Positions 45,920-55,067 of a stretch of 64,000 nucleotides of DNA are shown piece after piece. The DNA is from Flocculibacter collagenilyticus (GTDB taxonomy: Bacteria; Pseudomonadota; Gammaproteobacteria; Enterobacterales; Alteromonadaceae), in NCBI RefSeq assembly GCF_016469335.1, contig NZ_CP059888.1:2418001-2482000 (forward strand), in the 5' to 3' direction. A model generated the notes under the pieces. The model was not told where the DNA came from and searched no databases. It saw only the letters and a list, made by a program, of their open reading frames with translations. The position numbers and the translations under genes are program-made. Every line of letters begins with the position of its first letter. Positions within the stretch are counted from its first letter, which is position 1.

Positions 45920-47716
45920 TTAACCAAGCAAACTTAATGCTGCTTGTGGTAACTGGTTGGCCTGTGCCAAGATTGACGTACTTGCCTGAGTAAGAATCTG
46001 CGACTTAGTAAGTTTAGCAGTTTCCGCAGCAAAGTCAGTGTCACGAATTCGGCCACGTGATGCTGTTGCGTTCTCAACTACGTTCTCTAAGTTAGAGATT
46101 GTAGATGATAAACGGTTCTGTACCGCACCTAGACCAGCACGTTGACTGTCAATGTACTTCAATGCGCCATCGATAACATCGATTGCTTTTTGTGCACCTT
46201 GAGCTGTACCGATATCAATTTCATCTAGACCATCTTTGTTAGAAATTGAAGATAGCGCTTCATGTGTACCTTGCATAATACCCGCACAATCGAACGCTGA
46301 TTGCAATGTAACTTTAAATGCTTCGTTCGCTTTCATGTTTACAGAGCCACCAAACTCGGCATATATAGCTGCCGTGTCAGACATTGCAGATTCAACTTTA
46401 CCTGTAAGTAAGAAGCCATCTGAAACTACGTTATCACGCTTAGTTACATCACCTTCGTAGTTATACGTGTTAGCACGGATAACTGCTTGCGATGTATTTT
46501 GACCTGATACCTGTAGGTTTTCGATACGGATGTTATCACCGTTTTCATTAACCATTACAAGTCGGCCGTCACCTGTTACAGATGCTGCAATACCAGTTTC
46601 ACTCGCCACTTGGTTAATCGCGTTAACCGCTGCACTTAACTCTTCTGTGTTCGTTAATGTAAATGATACTTTCGATGCCGGAATATCACTTTGTGCGTCA
46701 TTTTGACCACGTAATTCAAACGAGAACGTTAATTCTGTTACTGGTGAAGTTGTCGAGTTAGAATCTATGAATACACCCACATCATTGGTAATTTCATCAG
46801 TACCACCTTTATAGAAGTCTAATGAAATTGTTGTACGCGCATCTGCTCTGACACCAGTTTGCGAAGCAACATTATTAATTGAGTCTGCAACACTTGCTGC
46901 GCTACCATCTCGGTTTTCCAGCGTAGTAATTGATTTACCTAACTCACCTTCAACTTCAATATTCAGCGTATTATCGCTATTAGCCCCTAGTGCCATACCT
47001 AATGCACCAATATGCACATCAGTAATTTCAGAGTCAGACATCGCACTCACGATTGACATACCACCAAGACCAATAGCAGCACCTATACCAAACTCCGACG
47101 CACTTTCAGCACCAAATGAAATATCTAAGCTTGTGTCGTTAAAGTTAACTTGTCTTGAGCTCACATCAAAGCTAGAGTCAAGCTGAACAAGCTCGTACGA
47201 GTTTGATCCCATATCAGTTGTTTTAAATGAGCCAACACTCACATTAATTGTTTCATAGGCATTCGCGCCCACTTGGAAACTTTCCGTACCAAATGAACCA
47301 TCTAATAGCTTTCTATCACCAAAAGTTGTTGCATTAGCAATACGGTCAAGCTCATTTTTAAGTTGCACAACTTCTTCTTGTAGTGCTTCACGGTCACTGT
47401 TTGAGTATGTACCGTTGGCAGCCTGTACCGAAAGGTCACGCATACGTTGTAAGATATTTGTACTTTCTTGTAGTGCACCCTCAGCGGTTTGTGCCATTGA
47501 AATACCATCATTTGCATTTCGTGCAGCTACATTTAAGCCGTTAATTTGTGATGTTAATCGGCTTGAAATTTGAAGACCCGCAGCATCATCTTTCGCACTA
47601 TTGATACGTAAGCCAGATGACAAACGTTCCATCGATGTTGTTTGCGAGTTATGCGCTTTACTCAAGTTACGTTGAGCGTTTAGCGATGTAGGATTCGATT
47701 TTACTGTAATAGCCAT
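45920..47716 (-). CDS. Flagellin (sigma28-type promoter)
   Basis: 598 aa. Conserved D0/D1 ends: [41 protein letters not shown] at the N-terminus, and [54 protein letters not shown] at the C-terminus. The central region (about 180-470) is much larger than in the minimal flagellins and contains a flagellin IN motif ([20 protein letters not shown]). Unusually, it has one Cys (about residue 477, FDCAGIM) where its paralogue has Ser. It is a Maf-glycosylation candidate. Two sigma28 elements lie upstream; AGAGGTGAG serves as Shine-Dalgarno. Confidence 0.96.
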   Translation of the reverse strand: MAITVKSNPTSLNAQRNLSKAHNSQTTSMERLSSGLRINSAKDDAAGLQISSRLTSQINGLNVAARNANDGISMAQTAEGALQESTNILQRMRDLSVQAANGTYSNSDREALQEEVVQLKNELDRIANATTFGDRKLLDGSFGTESFQVGANAYETINVSVGSFKTTDMGSNSYELVQLDSSFDVSSRQVNFNDTSLDISFGAESASEFGIGAAIGLGGMSIVSAMSDSEITDVHIGALGMALGANSDNTLNIEVEGELGKSITTLENRDGSAASVADSINNVASQTGVRADARTTISLDFYKGGTDEITNDVGVFIDSNSTTSPVTELTFSFELRGQNDAQSDIPASKVSFTLTNTEELSAAVNAINQVASETGIAASVTGDGRLVMVNENGDNIRIENLQVSGQNTSQAVIRANTYNYEGDVTKRDNVVSDGFLLTGKVESAMSDTAAIYAEFGGSVNMKANEAFKVTLQSAFDCAGIMQGTHEALSSISNKDGLDEIDIGTAQGAQKAIDVIDGALKYIDSQRAGLGAVQNRLSSTISNLENVVENATASRGRIRDTDFAAETAKLTKSQILTQASTSILAQANQLPQAALSLLG

Positions 47717-47770
47717 AATGACTCACCTCTCGTAGAAATAATTTTCTTACACTAATTCGTTAATGATTAT

Positions 47771-47797
47771 TTAACGGCAGTTTTTTAACCAACTTTA
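47771..47797 (-). promoter_or_regulatory. Proximal sigma28 (FliA) promoter of the second flagellin
   Basis: Minus strand: TAAAGTTG, 11-nt spacer, GCCGTTAA. Against the sigma28 consensus TAAAGTTT-N11-GCCGATAA each box matches 7 of 8 positions. The start should be near 47763, giving a leader of about 47 nt to ATG 47716. The -35 box lies within an inverted repeat. Confidence 0.85.
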
Positions 47798-47848
47798 GAA
47801 AAAATTTTAAGAATTTACTTTTTTCTAAAGTTTATGCGGTTAAAAAAC
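47780..47848. repeat. Long inverted repeat over the flagellin promoter
   Basis: Left arm 47780-47804 pairs with the right arm 47819-47848 in two perfect blocks (14 bp: 47791-47804 with 47819-47832; 11 bp: 47780-47790 with 47838-47848), separated by a 5-nt insertion TATGC in the right arm, with a 14-nt loop. The left arm contains the sigma28 -35 box; the right arm repeats it in the other orientation but without a -10 box. Confidence 0.85.
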
Positions 47849-47956
47849 AACTTAACCTTCAACTAAAACAAGCCACTATGGCTTTACACGACAAATTAAA
47901 AAATGATGCATTTTTCAGTTCTAATCCAACATTTAATTTTATTTGCTACAAGAGTT

Positions 47957-47983
47957 ATAACGGCGCTTAATCGATAAACTTGA
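47957..47983 (-). promoter_or_regulatory. Distal sigma28-like promoter of the second flagellin
   Basis: Minus strand: TCAAGTTT, 11-nt spacer, GCCGTTAT (7/8 and 6/8 matches to consensus). A transcript from here would have a leader of about 230 nt that contains the whole inverted repeat as RNA. Confidence 0.6.
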
Positions 47984-48136
47984 ATAAAAAATTCAAAAAA
48001 GAGAAAAGGAAATAGAAAGGGAGTCAAAAACAAATTTGCAGATGGTATTCAATACGAGGTAAGCAAAAATGTGGAGTGTTAATTAATGTAAGAGCTATAT
48101 TCTTCTAGTGCTCGTAACGCGTACCCTTTATAAAGC

Positions 48137-48165
48137 GGTACCCCCATAAATGAAATGAGGGTGCC
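48137..48165 (-). terminator. Stem-loop after the flgL-proximal flagellin
   Basis: 48137-48147 and 48155-48165 pair over 11 positions with one C-A mismatch and one wobble in the minus-strand RNA; loop 7 nt. No clear uridine run. Likely end of the sigma54 flagellin transcript, 31 bp past the stop. Confidence 0.5.
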
Positions 48166-48195
48166 AAAGGAGATAAAATAAACGAAAGCGACGTT

Positions 48196-49995
48196 TTAGC
48201 CACCAAGAAGCGAAAGTGCTGCTTGTGGTAATTGGTTAGCTTGCGCCAATACTGACGTACCCGCTTGTTGTAAAATTTGATTTTTAGTTAAACGTGCTGT
48301 TTCTAACGCAAAGTCTGTATCACGAATACGACTTCTTGACGCTGACGCATTCTCAACGACATTTTCTAAGTTAGAAATTGTTGATGATAGACGGTTTTGC
48401 ACTGCACCTAAGCCTGCTCGTTGGCTATCAATATAGTCTATCGCGCCATCAATGACGTCAATTGCTTTTTGAGCACCTAGTGCAGTACCAATATCGATTT
48501 CATCAATCGTGTTTTGTCTTGATAACTGACTTAGATTTTCATGAGTACCTTGCAGTAACCCTGCCGAATCATAAGCAGACTGCAAAGCAACTTTAAAGCC
48601 GTCCGTTGACTTCATATTTACTGTGCCTACGAATTCAGCATAAATACCCGCAGTATCAGACATCGCCGATGCCACTTTACCAGACAACAAGAAACCATCT
48701 GAAATTACACTACCACGGTCTGTTACATCACCATCATAATCGTAAGTATTCGCACGTATGACTGCTTGTGAAGTATTTCGGCCTGATACTTGCAAGTTTT
48801 CAATACGTATATTGTCGCCCTGCTCACTGATCATCACAACACGACCATCGCCTGTCATTGTTGCTGATATACCAGTTTCACTTGCTACTTGGTTTATCGC
48901 ATTTACCGCAGCACTTAATTCTTCAGTATTTGTAAGGGTAAATGATACTTTTGATGCAGGTACACCACCTTGTGCGTCATTATTTCCACGTAACTCAAAT
49001 GAGAATGTTAATTCTGTCACAGGTGACGTTGTCGAATCTGAATCGATAAATACACCTACATCATTTAGTGCTTCAGACGTACCACCTTTATAAAAATCTA
49101 AAGAAATAACGTTTCTCGCATCAGCTTTAACACCCGTTTGAGAGGTTGTCGCGTTAATTGTTTCTTCAACCTTAAAGGCACTACCATCCCTATTTTCTAG
49201 TGTGGTAATCGACTTACCTAGTTCGCCTTCAATTTCAATATTTAAAGTAGCATCACTATTTGCTGCTAATGGAATACCCAACGCACCAACGTGAATCTCT
49301 GAAATTGCGGTATCTGACAAAGCGCTTGTAATCGCCATACGCCCAAGCCCAATTGCAACACTGGAGTCAAATTCGCTATGCGACTGAGTACCAACAGATA
49401 TATTTAAACTAGTGTCATTGTAATCAACTTGGCGAGAAGAAAGGTTAAAGTTTGAGTCTAAGTCCATTAACTCATAACTTTCATTACCTATCGCATCTGT
49501 CTGGAATGAACCCACACTCACATTAATCGTCTCAAACGCATTCGCACCGACTTGGAAAGATTCGGTGCCGAATGTACCGTCCAACAATTTACGATCACCA
49601 AACGTCGTGGTCGTTGCAATTCGGTCTAGTTCATTTTGAAGTTGAACGATTTCTTCTTGAAGTGCATTACGGTCAGCGTCTGAATATGTACCATTCGCCG
49701 CTTGTACCGCAAGGTCACGCATACGTTGCAAAATATTGGTACTTTCTTGAAGTGCACCTTCTGCCGTTTGTGCCATCGATATACCGTCGTTTGCATTTCT
49801 AACCGCTACGTTCAAACCGTTGATTTGTGACGTTAGCTTATTAGATATTTGCATACCCGCAGCATCATCTTTTGCGCTGTTAATGCGTAAACCCGATGAA
49901 AGTCGTTCCATCGATGTTGTTAAGCTTTCTGTAGAACCATTCAAATTCCGCTGCGCGTTTAAGGACGCCACATTGGTATTAATGAACATACCCAT
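48196..49995 (-). CDS. Flagellin (sigma54-type promoter)
   Basis: 599 aa, closely similar to the neighbouring 598-aa flagellin along its whole length. N-terminal [18 protein letters not shown]...[24 protein letters not shown]-terminal [44 protein letters not shown]. The same enlarged central region with a flagellin IN motif. ATG 49995 is preceded by GAGGAG at good spacing; ATG 49989 is a less likely alternative. Unlike the other flagellin it has no Cys. Preceded by a near-consensus -24/-12 promoter, suggesting it is the structural core flagellin made earlier, by analogy with Vibrio FlaA. Confidence 0.96.
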   Translation of the reverse strand: MGMFINTNVASLNAQRNLNGSTESLTTSMERLSSGLRINSAKDDAAGMQISNKLTSQINGLNVAVRNANDGISMAQTAEGALQESTNILQRMRDLAVQAANGTYSDADRNALQEEIVQLQNELDRIATTTTFGDRKLLDGTFGTESFQVGANAFETINVSVGSFQTDAIGNESYELMDLDSNFNLSSRQVDYNDTSLNISVGTQSHSEFDSSVAIGLGRMAITSALSDTAISEIHVGALGIPLAANSDATLNIEIEGELGKSITTLENRDGSAFKVEETINATTSQTGVKADARNVISLDFYKGGTSEALNDVGVFIDSDSTTSPVTELTFSFELRGNNDAQGGVPASKVSFTLTNTEELSAAVNAINQVASETGISATMTGDGRVVMISEQGDNIRIENLQVSGRNTSQAVIRANTYDYDGDVTDRGSVISDGFLLSGKVASAMSDTAGIYAEFVGTVNMKSTDGFKVALQSAYDSAGLLQGTHENLSQLSRQNTIDEIDIGTALGAQKAIDVIDGAIDYIDSQRAGLGAVQNRLSSTISNLENVVENASASRSRIRDTDFALETARLTKNQILQQAGTSVLAQANQLPQAALSLLGG

Positions 49996-50053
49996 AATTT
50001 ATCTCCTCAATGACAAAATCATGTCGCTGTATATTTTATCTCAGTACACTTAA

Positions 50054-50069
50054 TGCACAATTTATGCCA
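50054..50069 (-). promoter_or_regulatory. Sigma54 promoter of the flgL-proximal flagellin
   Basis: Minus strand TGGCATAAATTGTGCA, 15 of 16 positions of TGGCAYRNNNNTTGCW, with GG and GC exactly 10 nt apart. The start should be near 50044, leaving about 48 nt to ATG 49995. It abuts the flgL stop. Confidence 0.85.
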
Positions 50070-50075
50070 AGTGAT

Positions 50076-51629
50076 TTAAATAAAGTCGAATAATGATAAG
50101 TTTTGTATTTTCGCAAATGACTGCTGCGCGGCTTGTAAACCCGTTCGAGAAAGCTCCATATTCTTTATGGCTTCGTAGATATCTATCTCTTCTAATTCCG
50201 CAAGCGTCTCTTTCACATTTTCTTGAAAGCGTTGAATAGCTTGGTCTTCGTTAGCAATAGCATTGAGCCGCGCCCCTACATCTGAACGCACATTGTCGAT
50301 GTTCGTCATGCCGTTTTTAAGATCGCCTATCAGGCTGCCGATAAGGTCATTTCTACGCGTATTTTCAGGCCTATCAAGACGGAGCGTATCGCCAACAATC
50401 TCCACTCCTGTAACTCTGATCTCAATACCGTTAAACCTTAAATCAGTGCCTAGCGGATCATAAGGCTGACTGGTAGCAGGTGGAGCTGGTAAGTGTGTTT
50501 TAATCACCGTGGCAGGAATCGTAGAACGATCCACTTCATCAATTTGAATCTCACCCGGTGCAGGAAAAGATATTTCAAAATCTGCAAGATTATGATCATC
50601 AGGCGACACTATGTTGCCACCTGTGACATTTATTGCCGAACCTACATTTGCCTGTGCAGTGTAGTTAGTGCCACTGACTGACAAAGCATCAACTGCTTGT
50701 TGCATGATCCAAAGAATATTCGTGGTTTGATCATTATTTTTTTCTTGAATATTAAAAGTGTCACCTGCCACTGGCGAAGCGAGTGGATCAGTTTTAACCG
50801 TAATACCTTGAAAGGTAATGTCATCACCAGGTGCATATGAATAAGGACCTGCTACTATATCTGTGCCAGGGTTAGGCACTGCTACGCCTGTAGAGTCAAA
50901 CTGGACTACTTGCCACTCTAGCCCCGTACCAGGATCAGAAAATTGAATTTGAAAGTTGTCGTATGGGGCAACCGGTCGTGAGTGTTCTGTGATATCCGTT
51001 ACAAACCCAGTAGATACTAGCGCCCCACTAGCAGCAGGCCCAACAGGCTCATATACAGGCGAGTATGCTTCAACATTATCAATAAAATTAGATCCCGGAT
51101 CATTGACGCCTACTAAATAGCTAGCTGCAATCAATACATCTCTTTGCCCATCATCACCTTGATATTGGTGATAACCAAAACCGTCTTTTTGATAAGGCTC
51201 TGTGCGTGTTTGAAAGCCTGAGAACATATAATCGCCATTGGCGTTCTTCTCATTTGCTAAGCCTTCAAATTCGCGCATTCGAGAGGATAACTCTAGCTGC
51301 AAAGCTAATCTTGCATCTTCATCTAGCGCACCATTTATTGACTGGGTCATCAACTCTTGTACACGCCACAAAATATTGGTCATCGAAATAAGCGCCGTTT
51401 CTTCACCGTTATTAAATCGGGTAGCCGCATCCTGTGCTTTCAAATAACGGTCACTTGTTTCAATTTCACGTTTTAATTTAATGATGCTATTTGACGCTAC
51501 CGGATCATCCGAAGGATTAATGACTTTCTTACCTGAAGCGAGCTCTTCTTGAGCACGGTCTAAGTCAAACTGACGTTCTTGCAATTGCGACACATTTCGT
51601 TCGAAAAAATTAGCTGTTCCTATTCTCAT
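50076..51629 (-). CDS. flgL: Flagellar hook-filament junction protein FlgL (HAP3)
   Basis: 517 aa. The N-terminus (MRIGTANFFERNVSQLQERQFDLDRAQEELASGKKVINPSDDP) and the C-terminus (DIYEAIKNMELSRTGLQAAQQSFAKIQNLSLFDFI) are flagellin-like FlgL signatures. The central domain is expanded and Pro/Asp-rich relative to the 317-aa E. coli protein. Joins FlgK to the filament. Starts 7 bp after the flgK stop and is co-transcribed with flgJ-flgK. Confidence 0.95.
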   Translation of the reverse strand: MRIGTANFFERNVSQLQERQFDLDRAQEELASGKKVINPSDDPVASNSIIKLKREIETSDRYLKAQDAATRFNNGEETALISMTNILWRVQELMTQSINGALDEDARLALQLELSSRMREFEGLANEKNANGDYMFSGFQTRTEPYQKDGFGYHQYQGDDGQRDVLIAASYLVGVNDPGSNFIDNVEAYSPVYEPVGPAASGALVSTGFVTDITEHSRPVAPYDNFQIQFSDPGTGLEWQVVQFDSTGVAVPNPGTDIVAGPYSYAPGDDITFQGITVKTDPLASPVAGDTFNIQEKNNDQTTNILWIMQQAVDALSVSGTNYTAQANVGSAINVTGGNIVSPDDHNLADFEISFPAPGEIQIDEVDRSTIPATVIKTHLPAPPATSQPYDPLGTDLRFNGIEIRVTGVEIVGDTLRLDRPENTRRNDLIGSLIGDLKNGMTNIDNVRSDVGARLNAIANEDQAIQRFQENVKETLAELEEIDIYEAIKNMELSRTGLQAAQQSFAKIQNLSLFDFI

Positions 51630-51636
51630 GATTTAC

Positions 51637-53670
51637 CTACCTAACAGCCTGTAATAAGGTTTCAAAAATATCTCGACCAGTAGAAATAATGCGAGATGAG
51701 GCTGAATACGCTTGTTGAAATTTAATTAAGTTAGCCGCCTCTTCATCAAGATTTACTCCTGAAATAGCAGCATTTCGTTCGGTAGCACTTTCAAGTAACG
51801 TTTCGAATGAATCTGTAGATATTTTGCGGGTTTGGGTTTCTACACCAACGAACGTGACTAGTTCTGCGTAGCTTTCAGAAAACGTATTACTTTGACCATC
51901 TAACGTTTTCGTGTTTTGCAGATTTAGCATGGCTAATGCATTGGTATTATCACCAGGACCAAACGGTTTAGTATTTGCGTCATCATTGGCATCGTTATCT
52001 GCACGACGCACGGTGAAACTGGCATTTGCAGTTATATCGCCATCAATTCTGAAGCGTAATCCCGGCCCTTCAAGAATCTTGTCAGCAGGTATCGCGATAG
52101 GCCCACCAATTAAAGACGCGCCTAAAGGGTCGGTAATGTCATACGTATTCGCACCTGCATCTATATTTATACGTATTGATTGATCAGGTAATGCAGATGG
52201 AGGACCATTCACAGGCCCTGGAAATGCAGGGTTTAACTCATTAGAAATTTCATATAAATCTAAACTTAAATTGTCTGGATTTAGCGTGGCATTGGTTTCA
52301 AGGTAATTATCAGCCGCCGCTATTTTCTTAGGATCAGTAATTACGCTTTCAATATCACGCGCGCCATTGTAGGTTGGACGAATTAAAAATTCGTCACCGT
52401 CATTTGCAGGTGACGCTAAATTAGTTTGAAACTCAATATCAATACCAATTTCAGGAATTGATAGTCGGGTGCCCGCCCCCGGAAAAGCAACAGGTGTGCC
52501 TGAAACCGTATTACCTTCACTATCTTTGATCGTGATATTACCAGCATCATACTTCATGGTGTAGTTTTCACCTGTGAGCGATGATGCATCCCGAATATAC
52601 ACTTCTACATTGGTTTGAACACTATTCTGGTTAGAGTTAAATACGCGATCCAACACTACTTGAGGATCATTAACGTCTTTAAACATGTTTTGACCAATAT
52701 CGCCGTTAAAATCACGCCCCATAGACTGTTGTCGATTGAATGCATCAGCGTAAGCGATTGCAATTTTGCCAACTTCACGGATGGCAGGTAATAGCACTTC
52801 ATCACGTATATCAAATAACCCTGTTAACGAGCCACCTTTAAGTTCTTGGGTAATAATTGATTTAGTTTTAGCGCCAGGAGTTGCAGAAACACCAATTTCT
52901 AATTTAGATGCATCAAATTCATTGCGAACAACAGACAGCGGCACAGAAATATTTCCGGCAATTAACGTAATACCGGTGCCTATGGTCATATTCATAGAAC
53001 CATCAGGTAAATCGATAATATTTACCGATATTTTTTCGCTTAATTCTTTAATTAATAAATCACGTTTATCCAATAAGTCATTAGGAGGAAAGCCTTCGCC
53101 GCCAATGCTGTTAGCCACGGTAATTTCGTTATTTAATTCAGCAATTCTGGTGGTAATTTCATTAATGGTTTCAACTGTCGTCTCTATTTCTTCATTAATG
53201 TTTCCTAAATGCTGTTGCTCCATTTCCGTTTGCAGATTATTAAAGCGTTTTGCTAAGGATTCAGCCGTACTAATACCTACATTTCGAGCTGAAATAATAG
53301 TCGGTTCTTCAGTAATGCCGTTAACCGCATCAAACATTTCTTCAATGTTTTTGGTGATACCTGTATCCGAGTCAGCTAATAAATCATCTATCCTTGCGGC
53401 ATTAGATCGCATCGTTTCATGGTAGTTATATTGAGACTCGTTATAGAGAACTTCACGATAGTTAAATTCGTTATAAGCGCGAGTGATTGATTTTAATCTT
53501 GCGCCATTACCTAATAACGTGCCCGCAAATGGTAAACCAATGGTAGATTCTTGCTCGGTGCGCTGCCTGTTATACCCTTCGGTGTTCACATTTGTGATAT
53601 TGTGACCCGTGGTACTTAATCCATGCTGAGCAACTCTTAATCCAGAAACGCCAATATCTAGTAAACTCAT
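51637..53670 (-). CDS. flgK: Flagellar hook-associated protein FlgK (HAP1)
   Basis: 677 aa. N-terminal rod/hook-type segment LLDIGVSGLRVAQHGLSTTGHNITNVNTEGYNRQ, and C-terminal SGVNLDEEAANLIKFQQAYSASSRIISTGRDIFETLLQAVR. Longer than the 547-aa E. coli protein because of an expanded middle. Overlaps the flgJ stop codon by 4 bp, implying translational coupling. Confidence 0.96.
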   Translation of the reverse strand: MSLLDIGVSGLRVAQHGLSTTGHNITNVNTEGYNRQRTEQESTIGLPFAGTLLGNGARLKSITRAYNEFNYREVLYNESQYNYHETMRSNAARIDDLLADSDTGITKNIEEMFDAVNGITEEPTIISARNVGISTAESLAKRFNNLQTEMEQQHLGNINEEIETTVETINEITTRIAELNNEITVANSIGGEGFPPNDLLDKRDLLIKELSEKISVNIIDLPDGSMNMTIGTGITLIAGNISVPLSVVRNEFDASKLEIGVSATPGAKTKSIITQELKGGSLTGLFDIRDEVLLPAIREVGKIAIAYADAFNRQQSMGRDFNGDIGQNMFKDVNDPQVVLDRVFNSNQNSVQTNVEVYIRDASSLTGENYTMKYDAGNITIKDSEGNTVSGTPVAFPGAGTRLSIPEIGIDIEFQTNLASPANDGDEFLIRPTYNGARDIESVITDPKKIAAADNYLETNATLNPDNLSLDLYEISNELNPAFPGPVNGPPSALPDQSIRINIDAGANTYDITDPLGASLIGGPIAIPADKILEGPGLRFRIDGDITANASFTVRRADNDANDDANTKPFGPGDNTNALAMLNLQNTKTLDGQSNTFSESYAELVTFVGVETQTRKISTDSFETLLESATERNAAISGVNLDEEAANLIKFQQAYSASSRIISTGRDIFETLLQAVR

Positions 53671-54725
53671 TTCTTAGCTCCCTGTATTGTGTTAGAGGCC
53701 GATTCACCAACCACGCCATTGAGCATTTTGCTGAAGGTATCACTTTTTAAGATGCCAATAATTTTTGACGCATAATTGGGATCGGTGGCGTATCCTGCAC
53801 TTTGCAGTTCGGTTAGATAAGTGACTTCATCTTGGGTGTTGTTGAGTGCTTTTTGGTAACGACTCTTAGAAGAAATTAGATTTACAAAGTCGTCAAAACT
53901 TTGCTCAATAGAGTCGTACGCTCTAAATGCAGCAAATTTTTTAACAGGTAAGCCCTGTTCAAACTCTAATGTGGTTTTATGCGCTTTATCGCCTTGCCAA
54001 CTATTATTGGCTTTTATATTGAAAAAGTTAAAAGAACTTTCGCCATTTAACTTATTGATTACGTGCCGTCCCCAACCTGTTTCTAGCGCGGCTTGAGCAA
54101 GCATAACAGCAGGATTTAAGCCTATTTTATCAGCCGCTTTTTTAGCACTATCCCATAGTCCTTCAACAAACTCGGCGGTTGTTTCGAATACTGAGCCAGT
54201 CGTTTCAGTCGGTTTTCTCACCACATCATTACTGGCGTTGTTTGCATTTAGCTTTTCCGAGTTACGCTCAAATTGATTTTCAGACTTACTGTCAGTAATT
54301 AAAAAACTAGCATTTTGTTGAAGTGATTTAGGCTCGGTTGCATCATCAGTCGAAGTTCTTGGCAAAAAATCGCCGTTTCGAAGTACATTCCCCGGCATAT
54401 ATTTACCTTTTTCTGGGGAAAGCTGTTGCACAATAATATCTGCTAAACCTAACGAACCAGATTGAGAAATTTCCAGCGCTAACTGCTGGTCATGCATATC
54501 TCTAAAATATTTTACGCTACTTGCATTAAACGGGTTGTTACTGTCTTCAAACGCAGCATTGGCTTTGCGCATGCTTTTAAACATCATTTGAGTAAAAATC
54601 GACTCAAATTGTTTTGCCGCTTGCTTTAGTGCCTCACGATCATCATCACCACTAAGCGCCGCTTTTCTTAATTCATCTAAGCCACTTAGGTCATGATAAT
54701 TTTGACTGCTAGAAAGTTTATTCAT
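53667..54725 (-). CDS. flgJ: Flagellar rod-assembly protein and muramidase FlgJ
   Basis: 352 aa. The N-terminal rod-cap domain (about 20-110: LKQAAKQFESIFTQMMFKSMRKAN, ALEISQSGSLGLADIIVQQL) and the C-terminal glucosaminidase-family domain (about 180-335: AVMLAQAALETGWGRHVI with the catalytic Glu, NFFNIKANNSW, AFRAYDSIEQSFDDFVNLI). Caps the growing rod and locally opens peptidoglycan. Separated from flgI by 342 bp, with its own sigma54 promoter. Confidence 0.96.
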   Translation of the reverse strand: MNKLSSSQNYHDLSGLDELRKAALSGDDDREALKQAAKQFESIFTQMMFKSMRKANAAFEDSNNPFNASSVKYFRDMHDQQLALEISQSGSLGLADIIVQQLSPEKGKYMPGNVLRNGDFLPRTSTDDATEPKSLQQNASFLITDSKSENQFERNSEKLNANNASNDVVRKPTETTGSVFETTAEFVEGLWDSAKKAADKIGLNPAVMLAQAALETGWGRHVINKLNGESSFNFFNIKANNSWQGDKAHKTTLEFEQGLPVKKFAAFRAYDSIEQSFDDFVNLISSKSRYQKALNNTQDEVTYLTELQSAGYATDPNYASKIIGILKSDTFSKMLNGVVGESASNTIQGAKK

Positions 54726-54775
54726 AGTTTGCGCGTAAATTTATTGACAGATTTATGGTTACATAATCATCAAAA

Positions 54776-54791
54776 TGCAAAATATGCGCCA
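54776..54791 (-). promoter_or_regulatory. Sigma54 promoter of flgJ-flgK-flgL
   Basis: Minus strand TGGCGCATATTTTGCA, 15 of 16 positions of the -24/-12 consensus with correct GG-GC spacing. Expected start near 54766, about 40 nt from the flgJ ATG. Confidence 0.85.
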
Positions 54792-55010
54792 ACTAACAAA
54801 TTTATAGTGCTAAGCCATGAGAGGGGAAGCTAGCTGGCAAGCAAATAGTAGGTTTAATGTGAAGGCTAACTTAGTAATGCTTCTGTAGAATTTGTCATTT
54901 AAATCCTAGCGTTAAGTCACATACAATAGCATTGTCAACAAGGATGAAGTCACTAATAATAACTGTCGCAATGATGAATTTAAAAATGAAAAGGGATGTT
55001 CAAGAAAGCA

Positions 55011-55043
55011 CGTTGGGCTAGCAACTTAATACTAACCCGAACG
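55011..55043 (-). terminator. Probable terminator of flgF-flgG-flgH-flgI
   Basis: 55011-55021 pairs with 55032-55043 (11 base pairs including one wobble, one bulged base), 25 bp beyond the flgI stop. T-tract weak. Confidence 0.4.
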
Positions 55044-55067
55044 ACTCAATAATTAGGCTTGTGCATC

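Larger units (their letters stand above)
47717..48195. other. 479-bp flagellin-flagellin intergenic region
   Basis: Holds, from the flagellin start outward: a Shine-Dalgarno, a proximal sigma28 promoter (47771-47797), a long inverted repeat (47780-47848), a distal sigma28-like element (47957-47983) and the terminator of the upstream flagellin (48137-48165). No coding sequence recognised. Confidence 0.75.
54726..55067. other. 342-bp gap between flgI and flgJ
   Basis: No gene recognised on either strand. It contains the flgJ sigma54 promoter at 54776-54791 and a bulged hairpin at 55011-55043 near the end of flgI. In many relatives flgI and flgJ are nearly adjacent, so the size of this gap is noteworthy. 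Confidence 0.6.

Noticed and set aside
52766-53425. 219-aa plus-strand ORF
   Set aside because: Lies entirely antisense to flgK, which has clear family signatures.
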